From: Chloroflexota bacterium | GTDB taxonomy: Bacteria; Chloroflexota; Dehalococcoidia; Bin125 | NCBI GenBank assembly: GCA_028873865.1 | Contig: JAPPNI010000034.1 | Location: forward strand, 1-64,000 | Direction of reading: 5' to 3' | DNA length: 64,000 nt | In this document: positions 16,621 to 26,400 of the stretch, piece after piece | How the letters are laid out: each line of letters starts with the position of its first letter | Position numbering within the stretch: the first letter of the stretch is position 1 | Notes under the pieces: model-generated | Seen by the model: only the letters and a program-made list of their open reading frames with translations | Told to the model about the DNA's origin: nothing | Database searches by the model: none | Program-made: the position numbers and the translations under genes

Positions 16621-17988
16621 TTACAGGCCCAGTTCACTTTCGAGCCTGGCAATCGCACGCGAGATCCGGTTGACCAACTCGTCCGCCTCTTCCAGGTTGG
16701 TGGTCAGCGGGGGCGCGAAGGGAATCATCGCGCCGCCACGCGCGAGCACGCCTTCGTCACGCAGATACTGCGTCACCCGAGCCTGGACGTTGTCGGCTTC
16801 ATCGAAGTCTTCACCGGTCGCCGGGTCTTTCTTCAACTCGATGACCTGCATCATGCCGATTCCGCGGGTGTGATGAATCGTGCGGTGTTCCTCGCGCAAC
16901 TGGACCAGCCGCGAGCGCACGTGCTCGCCGACGCGGGCGGAATTCTCAACCAGCCCCTCGCGCTCGATGATGTTGAGGTTGCCCAGAGCGACGGCACAGG
17001 AGACCGGGTTCGCGCCCCAGGTAATGCCGCCGATCGTGCCGTCCTTGCCCGCCTCTTCGAAGGTCCGGGCGATCTTGTCGTTGACCAGCGTGGCAGCGAT
17101 CGGTGAGTAACCGGAGGAAATCTGCTTGGCCGTGGTCATGATGTCGGGCTCGACGTCGAAGTGGTCCATACCGAACCACTTGCCGGTGCGACCGAAGCCG
17201 TTGATCACCTCGTCCGCGATCAGCACGATGTCGTACTTGTCGCAGATCTCCCGCAGGGTGGACCAGTACTTCTTGTCCGGAACCCAGCTGCCGTTGGCGG
17301 TCGAGATCGGCTCGGCGATCATCGCTGCGACCGTGTCGGGACCGGCGGCCATGATCACATCCTCGATCGTGCGCGCGCAGAAGACATCGCACTCCGGGAA
17401 GGTCTTCTCGTACGGGCAGCGATCGCAGTTGACGTTGGGCACGTGCAGCGAACCGGGAACGAGAGGCTCGTAGGGCTCGCGCATGGAGTACGCCGCGGCA
17501 TTCACGGAGAGCGCGCCAGCCGTCTGCCCGTGGTAGGAGCCGATCCGGGAAATCACCTTGAACTTGGTCCCCTTGCCCCGGATGTGGTGATAGTGCTTGG
17601 CGATCTTGAGCGCGTTCTCAACCGCTTCCGAGCCACCGTTGACGAACACGGCCTTGCGGATCGTGGACGGCGTGAGCTCGAACAGCTTGGTCGCCAGGGC
17701 CACCGCCGGCTCGGAGGCGTAAGCGAAGGTGTTCTGGTACGCGAGCCTGGACATCTGCTCATGCGCGATGTCGGCGAGTTCGCTTCGGCCGTGGCCGACC
17801 GCGTTGAGCCAGAGACCGGACATCGCGTCGATGTACTCACGTCCCTGGTCGTCGTGCAGGAAAATCCCCTCGCCTTTCCGGATCACGAGCAGTCCGTCAT
17901 CAGCTGAGAGGTCGGCGTGGGACTGGGTTGGAATCCAGAGGTGTTCCAACGATTGCTTGCGTAGTTCTTCCTGGGTCGGCGTGGTCAT
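16621..17988 (-). CDS. class III (omega) aminotransferase, PLP-dependent
   Basis: A 455-residue class III aminotransferase. Visible are MSGLWLNAVGHGRSELADIA, VNGGSEAVENALKIAKHYH, IGSYHGQTAGALS, LIADEVINGFGRTGKWFGMDHF with the PLP-contacting Asp, and TTAKQISSGYSP with the Schiff-base Lys, then GGITWGANPVSCAVALGNL. It transfers an amino group between an amine or omega-amino acid and a keto acid; beta-alanine or taurine-pyruvate type reactions are possible. A CysArgCys-type insert (NCDRCPYEKTFPECDVFC, about 200-217) is shared by some taurine- and putrescine-type members. The ATG at 17988 has AGGA seven bases upstream. Confidence 0.9.
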   Translation of the reverse strand: MTTPTQEELRKQSLEHLWIPTQSHADLSADDGLLVIRKGEGIFLHDDQGREYIDAMSGLWLNAVGHGRSELADIAHEQMSRLAYQNTFAYASEPAVALATKLFELTPSTIRKAVFVNGGSEAVENALKIAKHYHHIRGKGTKFKVISRIGSYHGQTAGALSVNAAAYSMREPYEPLVPGSLHVPNVNCDRCPYEKTFPECDVFCARTIEDVIMAAGPDTVAAMIAEPISTANGSWVPDKKYWSTLREICDKYDIVLIADEVINGFGRTGKWFGMDHFDVEPDIMTTAKQISSGYSPIAATLVNDKIARTFEEAGKDGTIGGITWGANPVSCAVALGNLNIIEREGLVENSARVGEHVRSRLVQLREEHRTIHHTRGIGMMQVIELKKDPATGEDFDEADNVQARVTQYLRDEGVLARGGAMIPFAPPLTTNLEEADELVNRISRAIARLESELGL

Positions 17989-18057
17989 CGAAGGTCCTGT
18001 CATGCAGTGGTGGTGCTGACAGGATAGGGGCAACCGCGGCGCTTGGCTGAGCCGGAG

Positions 18058-18663
18058 CTAGCGCTGTGCTGAGGTGGGTGCGCCCCGAGCGCGGAGATCG
18101 TAGGCCATTACAACGAGGTCGCGCAGGCGTCCGCTGCGGTCCATGACCCAGCCGGGCAGGGTCGCGACGGGCTGGAAGCCGAGGGACTCGAATACGGCCT
18201 GGGCGCTGAGCTGGTCGTGGGTCATACGGGCGGAGATCCGCTCGAGGCCGATCGAGTCGGCGATGGCGAAGATCTCCTCGGCGAGGAAGCGCCCGAGTCC
18301 CTGACCGCGAATCTGGGAGTTGACGGTGACGCGGATCTCACCCATGTGGTCGGTCCAGCCGGCCTCATTGTGGACGAGCGATGCTTCGCCGACGATGTCG
18401 CCGGAGTCAACAGCGAGGACGGTGGTCGTGCGGTGTTCGGCGATGTTCTCGAGCCAGCGGTTGACGACTCCTTCGTCGGTGATATCCCAGGGCAGATAGA
18501 GCAGGTCGTCGGTGGACAGCGAGCGGGCGAATGAGAGGAATCGAGCCTTGTCGGCCGAGCTCATCAGTCGCATGTCAATTTCGCGGCCGCCGCGCAGGGT
18601 GGCGCGGCTGGGGTAACGCCGCGCGATCAGGGCGGCTTGGCGGGCGGATGCTTCAGTGGTCAT
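18058..18663 (-). CDS. GNAT family N-acetyltransferase
   Basis: A 201-residue GNAT protein. The acetyl-CoA-binding segment is VTVNSQIRGQGLGRFLAEEIF (motif A, R-G-x-G-L-G), followed by ERISARMTHDQLSAQAVFESLGF. The N-terminus (ATLRGGREIDMRLMSSADKARFLSFARSL) resembles PatZ-like stand-alone acetyltransferases. The acceptor could be a protein Lys or a small amine. A perfect 12-bp palindrome lies 41 bases upstream of the start. Confidence 0.85.
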   Translation of the reverse strand: MTTEASARQAALIARRYPSRATLRGGREIDMRLMSSADKARFLSFARSLSTDDLLYLPWDITDEGVVNRWLENIAEHRTTTVLAVDSGDIVGEASLVHNEAGWTDHMGEIRVTVNSQIRGQGLGRFLAEEIFAIADSIGLERISARMTHDQLSAQAVFESLGFQPVATLPGWVMDRSGRLRDLVVMAYDLRARGAPTSAQR

Positions 18664-18703
18664 CGATCTGCTCCCGTTTCACTGTCCTGACTCGTCGATT
18701 CCG

Positions 18704-18715
18704 CCGATATATCGG
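18704..18715. promoter_or_regulatory. Perfect palindrome upstream of the GNAT gene
   Basis: CCGATATATCGG is a 12-bp perfect palindrome between the MOSC stop and the GNAT start. Its AT-rich centre in GC-rich DNA fits an operator or a site overlapping a -10 box. Confidence 0.4.
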
Positions 18716-18796
18716 GTGGCGGTTCGCGTGCGCGCAGAGTATCACTGCTCAGGCGACCCGGATGACAATGGTGATCCGGCTGTGGTTGCCGGTCGA

Positions 18797-19348
18797 TCAG
18801 CTGGCGGGCGGGCGCCAGCGCGTGGTCTTTGGCTGCAGTCGCGCCCCGCGATCGGCGGCTGAATCGATCTCGATCGTGACATCGTCGCCCGGGTACATCG
18901 TGCCCTGGCGGACGACCCTCGCGTACAGACGTGAGCGTCCAGGGTGCGTGGCCTGGTTGATTCTGTTGAAGTCACCGTCGCGGAAGCAGTGGGCGATGAT
19001 CCGGCAGGGCGCGGCGTAGGACGTGATCTCGACGATCACCTGGCCGCCGAGGTGCACGCGGGAGCCGGGCACGAGCTTCTTCCAGTCGATGCCGCGGATG
19101 GTCACATTCTCCCCGGTTGTGCCGGGACCGATCTGGTGGCCATCGGCGCGGAGGCCGTCGAGAATCTCGGCAGAGAAGAGGCAGACGGCCCGTTCTCGAC
19201 CGCCGTGATGGCGCCGGTCGCGCTGGCGGTCGCGGGTCAAGCCGAACTCGTTGACCACTGCCTCGGCGATCGCACGCTTGGGCACGCCGCCGGCCGAGAC
19301 GTTGAGCTGTTCAATTCGCCCGGTCGTCCGGGCTGTCTGTTGCGACAT
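18797..19348 (-). CDS. MOSC domain-containing protein
   Basis: A 183-residue MOSC protein. KRAIAEAVVNEFGLTRDRQRDRRHHGGRERAVCLFSAE and GTTGENVTIRGIDWKKLVPGSRVHLG are the conserved blocks, and the later YAAPCRI holds the Cys that family members use with the molybdenum cofactor or sulfur. MOSC proteins transfer sulfur or bind Moco; the substrate here is unknown. It starts 45 bases after the halogenase stop on the same strand, so the two are probably co-transcribed. Confidence 0.87.
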   Translation of the reverse strand: MSQQTARTTGRIEQLNVSAGGVPKRAIAEAVVNEFGLTRDRQRDRRHHGGRERAVCLFSAEILDGLRADGHQIGPGTTGENVTIRGIDWKKLVPGSRVHLGGQVIVEITSYAAPCRIIAHCFRDGDFNRINQATHPGRSRLYARVVRQGTMYPGDDVTIEIDSAADRGARLQPKTTRWRPPAS

Positions 19349-19393
19349 CTCGTCACCCCATCGACATCTGGCGTTTGCAGCAAGTCTAGAGAG

Positions 19394-21022
19394 CTACATC
19401 TCCCAATGCGCGATCATCCCGTCGACGTAGAGGACGCGGAGCGCGGTCAGCAGGCCGGGGAGCAGCTCGGCGCGCTGGCGCTGATCAACGCCGTCCAGCA
19501 GGTCGTCGAGGAGGCTGCGGACGCTGTGCTGCCCATCGATCCTGGTGGCGAGCGCGGCGATCAGCATCGAGATCGGCGCGCCTTGCGGTCGCGTGGGCGA
19601 GGAAATCACGGCTCCCCACTCGAATTGGCCGTCGCCGACGATCGGCTTTCGCGCGAGCATGACGCCCTCAGCCAGCCTCGGTACGGCGTCGAGTATCGGG
19701 CTGCGATCCGCCCAGGCCGAATCGATCAGCCGGGCCATCTCGCTGTCGCGGCGCTGGCGTTCCGTTTCGACGGCCGCGACGCCCTCGACGAAGTCAGGCG
19801 GCGCTTCGCCGCGTTCCAACACGACGCGTTCGTATCCCTGTGGCGGCTGCCCGGCGACGGCTGCGATGAACGCCTCGCGCGGCGAGACGTCGTCGGATGT
19901 CTGCGTGATCCGCCGCGCCTCCCAGAAGTATGAGTCGGAGGTGCGGTTGGAGGCGTAGAACAGGGCCGCCATCTCTCGGAACTGGTGGTACTGCTGCATG
20001 TAGAGCTGGGTATAGACCTCGGCAGCGGGCTCGCGCATCTCTGGATCGCGCAGCGCTGAGGTGACGTAGGCGGAGGCCAGCACCGCCGAAGAGAGCGCCA
20101 GGTGGACGCCGGAGGAGAAGAGCGGATCGATGAAACAGGCCGCGTCGCCGACGAGGATGTAGCCGTCGCCGACCAGCCGCTGCGAGGTGTAGGACCAATC
20201 GCGGATCACCCGGGGTTCGTCGATTAAGTCGGCCTGCTCGAGCATTCCGGCGGTCCGGTCGGTCATCGAGAGCTGATCGCGGTAGAAGTCCGGCGCCGAT
20301 CGCTCACCCAACTGTGAGCCGCCCCAGGCGGCATCGACGACGACGCCGATGGACATCACGTCGTCTGGAAGCGGGATCGCCCACGACCAGCCGTGCTCGT
20401 AGGCCTCGATGAAGATGTTGCCCGTGTCCGGCTCGGGCAGACGCTCGGCTCCGTGAAAGTAGCTGTAGACGGCGAGGTTGCGGAAGAACTCGTCGTTGGT
20501 ACGCAGGTTGAGGCGCGTGGCCAGGAAGCCGTTCTGACCGCTGGCGTCGACGATCCAGTCGGCCTCGAGTTCCTCTCTCACGCCGTCGGCCGATTCAATC
20601 GTCACCTTCGGGAGCGAGGCCGGTTCAACATCGGCCTCGACGACGCGGCAGCCCTGGCGGACATCGACCCCGTTGCGCTCAGCGTTGCGCAGCAGCATCT
20701 GATCAAAGGTCGGTCGCCAGACCTGGTAGGCATGTGGATAGGTCGCATTGGTCTCGGCGAAGTGCCAGGACCACGGCTCGAGGTCGCGTCCCCAGACCAT
20801 CGTCGCGCCGTACTTGGGGGTGAATCCGGCAGCCTCGATCTCCTCGATCACCCCCAGCGTTTCGAGGATCGGAATCGAGGCGGGGAGTAGAGATTCGCCG
20901 ACGTGCTCGCGGGGGAAGACCTCCCGCTCGAAGAGGGTGACGGAGAAGCCCTGTCGAGCGAGCAGCGTCGCAGCCGTGGAGCCGCCGGGACCACCTCCGA
21001 TGACAACGATCCGCTGGGTCAT
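19394..21022 (-). CDS. flavin-dependent halogenase-like oxidoreductase
   Basis: A 542-residue FAD enzyme of the flavin halogenase group. It has the GxGxxG dinucleotide motif (VVIGGGPGGSTAA), GESLLP, a Lys70 in FTPKYGATMVWG matching the catalytic halogenase Lys, the hallmark W-x-W-x-I-P (W212, W214, I216, P217), and DPLFSSGVHLALSSA near the halide site. Together these favour FADH2-dependent halogenation, probably of an electron-rich phenol- or pyrrole-like substrate, over a plain hydroxylase. A C-terminal extension (about 440-542) is of unknown role. It needs a flavin reductase, not seen in the window. No carrier-protein or NRPS/PKS gene is near. Confidence 0.82.
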   Translation of the reverse strand: MTQRIVVIGGGPGGSTAATLLARQGFSVTLFEREVFPREHVGESLLPASIPILETLGVIEEIEAAGFTPKYGATMVWGRDLEPWSWHFAETNATYPHAYQVWRPTFDQMLLRNAERNGVDVRQGCRVVEADVEPASLPKVTIESADGVREELEADWIVDASGQNGFLATRLNLRTNDEFFRNLAVYSYFHGAERLPEPDTGNIFIEAYEHGWSWAIPLPDDVMSIGVVVDAAWGGSQLGERSAPDFYRDQLSMTDRTAGMLEQADLIDEPRVIRDWSYTSQRLVGDGYILVGDAACFIDPLFSSGVHLALSSAVLASAYVTSALRDPEMREPAAEVYTQLYMQQYHQFREMAALFYASNRTSDSYFWEARRITQTSDDVSPREAFIAAVAGQPPQGYERVVLERGEAPPDFVEGVAAVETERQRRDSEMARLIDSAWADRSPILDAVPRLAEGVMLARKPIVGDGQFEWGAVISSPTRPQGAPISMLIAALATRIDGQHSVRSLLDDLLDGVDQRQRAELLPGLLTALRVLYVDGMIAHWEM

Positions 21023-21045
21023 AGGGTGAGCTTAGCGAGAGAACG

Positions 21046-21079
21046 ACAAGAGACCCGCGCCGGAGCACGGGTCTCTTGT
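21046..21079 (-). terminator. Strong terminator hairpin after the luciferase-like monooxygenase gene
   Basis: ACAAGAGACCCG pairs perfectly (12 bp) with CGGGTCTCTTGT around a ten-base loop. It lies between the LLM stop and the halogenase start. On the minus strand a pyrimidine-rich stretch follows, so it probably ends the LLM transcript and separates it from the halogenase unit. Confidence 0.7.
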
Positions 21080-21099
21080 TGGTTGAAGTCGTGGACAGA

Positions 21100-22395
21100 T
21101 TAGTCGCCGGAGAGCGGAGCTCCGGTCTGGGTGTCGACTTCGAAGGCGCCCTTGAGATCGAGCTCTTTGCCCATCTCCCGGACAGCGGGGATGACTTCCT
21201 CGCCGAAGAGGCGGAGGGAGCGCATCGCGTCCTCGTGGTTCATCGCGCCGTCGCCGTCCCAGAAGAAGATGTTGCCGGGGCGCAGCTCTTCGAGGACGTG
21301 GCGGATCTTGGGGATGACCGTGTCGGGCGTGCCCGTGATGATCGAGTACTTGTTGACCTGCTCCTCGTAGGTGCCGAAGGCGTCGGCGTCGACCTTGTCC
21401 TGCTCGGCTTCCTGCTCGGCGAGGGCGGCGTCGCGCTCGGCCTGGCGGCCGCGGGCGGCGGCGGCGAAGGTGCTGACGGTGGGCAGGAGCTGGGTTCGCG
21501 AGGTCAAACCGGGCAGGTTCTGCAGGTTGCTGCGGACAGTGCCCTGGTTGCCTTCGAGGAAGGGGTTGGCCGGACCGGAGATGTACTTGCGGCCGGCTTC
21601 CTCGGCCAGCTCCTCGGTCTCATCGACGTGGACCTTGAAGAGGTAGCCGTGGTGCTCGGTCGATGCTTCGTAACCGTTCTCCTGCGCGACCTCATCGTAG
21701 TACTGGAACGACTGCTTGGTCGGCTCGATCTCGGTGGCGAGCATGACGTAGGGGTAGCGATGCTCGGCGCACCACTTGACCGTGTTCCGCGACATCACGC
21801 CGGGAATCCAGATCTGGGGGTGCGGCTCCTGATAGGGGCGGGCCCAGGGGTTGACGTAGCGGTACTGGTAGTGCTCGCCTTCCCAGCGGAAGGGACCGGG
21901 AGTCGACCAGGCCTTGACGACGAAGTCGTGGGCTTCCTGGAAGCGCTCCCAGTTGAAAGGCGCCTGCGAGTTGTGGGCGACCGATTCGCGGCCGGTGCCG
22001 CGGACCCAGCCAGTGACCAGGCGGCCGCGGGAGATCATGTCGATCTCGGCGAGTTCCTCGGCGAGCCACAGCGGGTCTTCCCAGATGGGGAGGACGTTGC
22101 CGAGCAGCACGATCTTGGCGCGCTTGGTGATCCGGGCGAGGATGGCGGCCTCGACGTTCATCACGCCGCCCATGCAGAACGGGGTGGAGTGGTGCTCGTT
22201 GAGCATCAGTCCGTCAAAGCCCATCTCCTCGGCGTAGACCTTTTCGTCGAGGTAGCGGTTGTAGAGCTCGGCGCCGATTCGGGGGTCGTAGTCCCCGTTG
22301 GTCATGCCGAGGTCTTCGATCTCACGCCCGGTCGCTCCGACCCAGCCCGATTCGAAGTCCTGATAGGGACGTTCGGTGAAGTAGCCAATGAACAT
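21100..22395 (-). CDS. LLM-class (luciferase-like) flavin-dependent monooxygenase
   Basis: A 431-residue bacterial-luciferase-like TIM-barrel flavoprotein. MFIGYFTERPYQDF starts strand one; GLMLNEHHSTPFCMGGVMNVEAAILARITKRAKIVLLGNVLP is the typical block, with the EHH motif and the hydrophobic strand. Later GRLVTGWVRGTGRE and the C-terminal SIITGTPDTVIPKIRHVLEEL also fit the family. It would use FMNH2 and O2 to oxidise a small organic substrate. Such enzymes are abundant in SAR202-type marine Chloroflexota. A -10-like TATCAT lies upstream. Confidence 0.9.
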   Translation of the reverse strand: MFIGYFTERPYQDFESGWVGATGREIEDLGMTNGDYDPRIGAELYNRYLDEKVYAEEMGFDGLMLNEHHSTPFCMGGVMNVEAAILARITKRAKIVLLGNVLPIWEDPLWLAEELAEIDMISRGRLVTGWVRGTGRESVAHNSQAPFNWERFQEAHDFVVKAWSTPGPFRWEGEHYQYRYVNPWARPYQEPHPQIWIPGVMSRNTVKWCAEHRYPYVMLATEIEPTKQSFQYYDEVAQENGYEASTEHHGYLFKVHVDETEELAEEAGRKYISGPANPFLEGNQGTVRSNLQNLPGLTSRTQLLPTVSTFAAAARGRQAERDAALAEQEAEQDKVDADAFGTYEEQVNKYSIITGTPDTVIPKIRHVLEELRPGNIFFWDGDGAMNHEDAMRSLRLFGEEVIPAVREMGKELDLKGAFEVDTQTGAPLSGD

Positions 22396-22492
22396 CGTTG
22401 CGGTTCCTGTTCTTCCGGCTCAGCGATTGGTTGCGTGAGCCGGTTGTACGTTCCTCAAAATGATACGTGATCTCGCACGAATCGCCGGAGGC

Positions 22493-23287
22493 CTACAGCC
22501 CTGCGATGAACGAGCTGACGGCGTCGGCGGCGGCCTGCGGATTCTCCAGCTCGACCAGGTGTCCGAGCCCGTCGAGGACCTGAATCTGGCTGTTGGGCAG
22601 GCTCGCGTTGTAGACCTCGGCGACGCCGAGCGGTACGACGCGGTCGTTCTCGCCCCAGAGGAGCAAGGTCGGCGTTTCCACCTCGGAGAGGAGGTGCGGC
22701 AGCTGACGGTTGAACATCCAGGGCTTCCAGGTGAGGCGCGCGGTCATTTCGCGGGAGAAGTCCCAGAGTTCCTTGAGTTCGGGCGCGGCCTCGTCGCCGA
22801 AGACCTCGGCGTAGGCCTCGTCGGAGGAGAAGCCGAGCTTCACGTACTCCTCGAACTCGTAGAAGATCACATCGGCGATCTCGCCCTCCTCGGGCTGAAC
22901 GCCGGCCGCGCCGACCAGGATCAGGCTATCGAGACCGTGCAGGTGCATCGAGGCCAGTTCGGCCGCGACCCAACCGCCGAAGCCCATGCCCAGCATGTGA
23001 GCGTCGGTGTCGATCCCCATCTTGTGGATCGCGCTGTGCAGCATAATCGCGATATCGCGCGGGTGGCGGGCCCAGGTCGGGCGTTCCGACTGTCCGTAGC
23101 CCGGCATGTCGAGCACCGTGACGGTGTGGTTCTCGGCCAGGTGGTCGTAGAACGGGATCCAACCGGGCGAACCGGTGGAGTGGTGCAGGACGACGATGTT
23201 CGGTCCGCTGCCGTCCTGCAGCGCGTTCACCTTAAGCCCCGCGACTTCGGCGGCGATCTGAGTGTGTGTTTCGGCTTGTGTGGTCAT
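22493..23287 (-). CDS. alpha/beta hydrolase-fold protein with Gly at the nucleophile position
   Basis: A 264-residue alpha/beta hydrolase fold. The oxyanion segment VVLHHSTGS (32-40), LDMPGYGQSERP, the acid-containing LLLWGENDRVVP and the terminal His in DGLGHLVELENP are all present. The nucleophile elbow reads L-G-M-G-F-G-G (residues 99-105): the residue that should be Ser, Cys or Asp is Gly102 (codon GGC at 22982-22984). Ordinary hydrolase activity is therefore not expected. It may be a lyase- or cofactor-independent-oxygenase-like enzyme or a binding protein. It lies upstream of and on the same strand as the LLM monooxygenase. Confidence 0.83.
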   Translation of the reverse strand: MTTQAETHTQIAAEVAGLKVNALQDGSGPNIVVLHHSTGSPGWIPFYDHLAENHTVTVLDMPGYGQSERPTWARHPRDIAIMLHSAIHKMGIDTDAHMLGMGFGGWVAAELASMHLHGLDSLILVGAAGVQPEEGEIADVIFYEFEEYVKLGFSSDEAYAEVFGDEAAPELKELWDFSREMTARLTWKPWMFNRQLPHLLSEVETPTLLLWGENDRVVPLGVAEVYNASLPNSQIQVLDGLGHLVELENPQAAADAVSSFIAGL

Positions 23288-23476
23288 ACACGTGCTCCTG
23301 AGGGTGTTGCCATTGACGTTGAGTCGGCGTAAACCGTGCGGGTCAGTGCGCCGCCGTCGAACTCACGGCGCAACTAGTTAGGCGTAGGCTAAACGCCGTT
23401 TCCAACACGGGCAACCAGAGACACGACATGCGGCGGGAGAGATTGATACTACGTGCGGTCGTAGGATTGCAGCATC

Positions 23477-26400
23477 ATGCTCGGACTCCTGCGCCTGCTG
23501 AGACTCGCCGCGATCCGGGAATTGCGCGGCGGTTGGCTGTTGATGCTGAGTGCCTCAGCATTGCTGATCATCGCCGCCAGCCTGGTCGCATTGCCGCTCG
23601 TGTTCAAAGCCGCCTCCGCCGACCTTGCCCTGCGGGAGTTGATTGAGCAGTCGCCGCGAGGCGCCACCTTCGCCGACCAGACGCGACTCTTGCGCCCGGC
23701 CGACCCTGATGACTTCGACAGTGTCGTCTTCGAAGCTCAGCGGTTCGAGGCGCAGCACCTGGAACGGTTCGGCGGTCTCGTCGGCGACACCCGCCGAATC
23801 ATGGAGACGCCGCGAAGCCTGGCCAAGTTCACCCGACTGGACAACGATCTGAATGAGCGACTCCTCGCCTACCTGATGTCGTTTGAGCGATTACAGAGCA
23901 ACGCTCGGCTGGTTCGCGGCGAGTGGGCGCAGGCGGATCACGAGGTCGTGATCGGCGCGACGTTGTCGCAGGAACTCGGCATCGATGTCGGCAGCCTCGT
24001 CTCGTTCACACCCGAGATGCAGTTCGAGGTCACGGGGATCATCGAGCCCGCTGTCGCCGACAGCGGTCGACTGCTTGCGTTCCACTACACCGATATCTGG
24101 TTCGAACTCCAGGAGAACGTCACCCTCGGCGGCGCCGTCGAACCGTACTTCGGACTGTTTGCCAGCCCGGCAGCGCTGGTGCGATATGGCGAGCCGGTCA
24201 CGCATCGGATGCGAACCGAGTTCGACACCGATGCGCTGAACTCTGACCACGTCGACGACGCTATCGAAGCCTTGAGCGCCTGGGAACAACAGATCAACCG
24301 ACTCGAGGGCGGATCAGCCTCGACGCTGCTGCTGGGCACCTTGCAGACCTTTGCCCGGCAGGCGCATTTCTCCGCCGGACAATCGCTGCTGGCGGGACTC
24401 CAGATCGCAGCCGTCGCCATGTTCGGCGTCGCCCTCGTCGGACGGGTCATGGCCCAGCGGACGCGGGTCGACCGCGAGCGCCTGGCCGCCCGCGGCGCGC
24501 GGCCCTGGCAACAGGCCGGAGCTCAGGCTCTGCTCGGCGCGATCGCCGCCGTTCCTGCTGCATTGCTCGGAGCGCCGCTGGCCGCCTTCGCCCTCAGCCA
24601 CGCCGGGCGGCTGGACGCGGTCGCTCGAGTCTCCGGCGGCGAACCGTTCGACACCCGCCTGACCTGGGAGGCCTGGGCCCTCGCTGTCGCCGGCGCCCTG
24701 ATCGCCTGGGTCGCGTTCGCCGCGCCAGCCTGGTTCGACTCCAGGAAGCGGGAGAACCAGCGGGTCGCAGTCGGGCGACCGCAACGCCAATCGCTGTTCC
24801 AGCGAGCCTGGCTCGATGTCGCCTTGCTGGTCCTGGCCGCCGTGCTGTTCTTCCAGTTCGAGAGTGAGGCCTCGGGCGGCGCGCTGGCAGCGTTCGAGTC
24901 CGGTGGTATGAATCCGGTCCTCATGCTCAGCCCCGGCCTGCTCTTGCTGGGCGCGGCCCTGACGATCATGCGGCTGGCGCCCCGGGTCTGGGGGATGGCC
25001 GCGGCGGCACTCTCGAGGACGCCGATTCCCTCTTGGCTCTATCTGGGAGTTCTCAACGTCGCGCGCAACCCCACCGGACCGATGTTGCTCACCGCGCTGG
25101 TCGCCTTCATCACCGCTGTCGGGCTGATCTCGGCCACCTACGCCTCAACCATCCGCAGCGTCGAACGGTCGCGGATCGAATATGAAGTCGGCTCGAACGT
25201 ACGCGGCGTATCGATTGGAGGCAATCTGGCCAACTCCACCATCGCCCGGGTTACGGAGCCGCTGGATCGGCGCGACAGCATCAACGCCGCAGCAGCCTAT
25301 CGCGGGATCGGCTCGATTGGCGGCGACCGCGAAGGCAGCCGGGTCGTGATGCTTGGCCTGGAGACGCGCCGTCTGGGCCAGACGGTGACACTCGACGACC
25401 AACTCCTGGGCATGCCCGCCGAGGAACTGCTCGGCGCAATCGCCCGTGAACCCGGCAGAGTCGGACAAGCGCTACCCGACGGCGCCGAAGCGCTGACGAT
25501 TTCGGTGCGCAGCGATCCGGGCAACAGCAATCTCGAGATGGCGGCGAGGGTGCTCGACGGCAACGGACAGGTCCACATGCGCCAGTTCCGGACCAACACC
25601 TCCTCGACGGTCGACGCTGAGTTACAGACGATGAGCGCCCCGCTCAGCGGCCTCGAGCAACCGCTGCGAATCGCCGCGATCATCTTCCGGCCCCAAGCCC
25701 GAGTAGTCCGCGCACCGACAGGCACGCTCTACATCGAGGAGCTGGTCGCTCAGGTCGGCGAGCAGTCCGTCGATGTCGACCCCTTCGACAACGAAGGGCC
25801 CTGGATCTCCGCATCGGGCGGCGCCGGTGAGGATCGCATCGAGTTCTCGGGCGGAGCGCTCCGCTATCACTGGTCCCGCCTGGCCGCCAGCGACGAGCGA
25901 ATCATCTTCCGCGAATCGCCCAATCTCCCGGTCAACGCGGCGATGGACCGGAGATCCATGGAGGCGGCCGACCTGAACCTGGGCGACATCGTCCCGATCG
26001 AGCTAAACAACGCCAGCATCCCGGTCAGGATCACCGCCGCCGTCGACTACTTCCCCACGCTCAATCCGGCCCAGGGTGGGTTCCTGATCGCCGACATCCT
26101 GGCCCTGCGCAGCGCGTCCCTGTTGGCCGCCGTGCAGGCGGTGTTACCGATCACTGAAGTCTGGGCTGCCACCGGCACGAACGCCGCACGGCTGGTTGCC
26201 AACAACCTGCTCGACGAGGTCTACCTGGCGAGCACCATCCTCGACGCCGAGGCGGGCATCGCCGCCGCCGAAGCCGATCCGTTCCGCTCCGGCGGAGCCG
26301 CGGCGCTGTTCGTCGTCGGATTCATCGGACTGCTGATCGTGGGATCGGCCGCCCTGGTCTTCACCCTCGCGGCCGCAGGCGGCGAACGCGCCCGCGAGTT

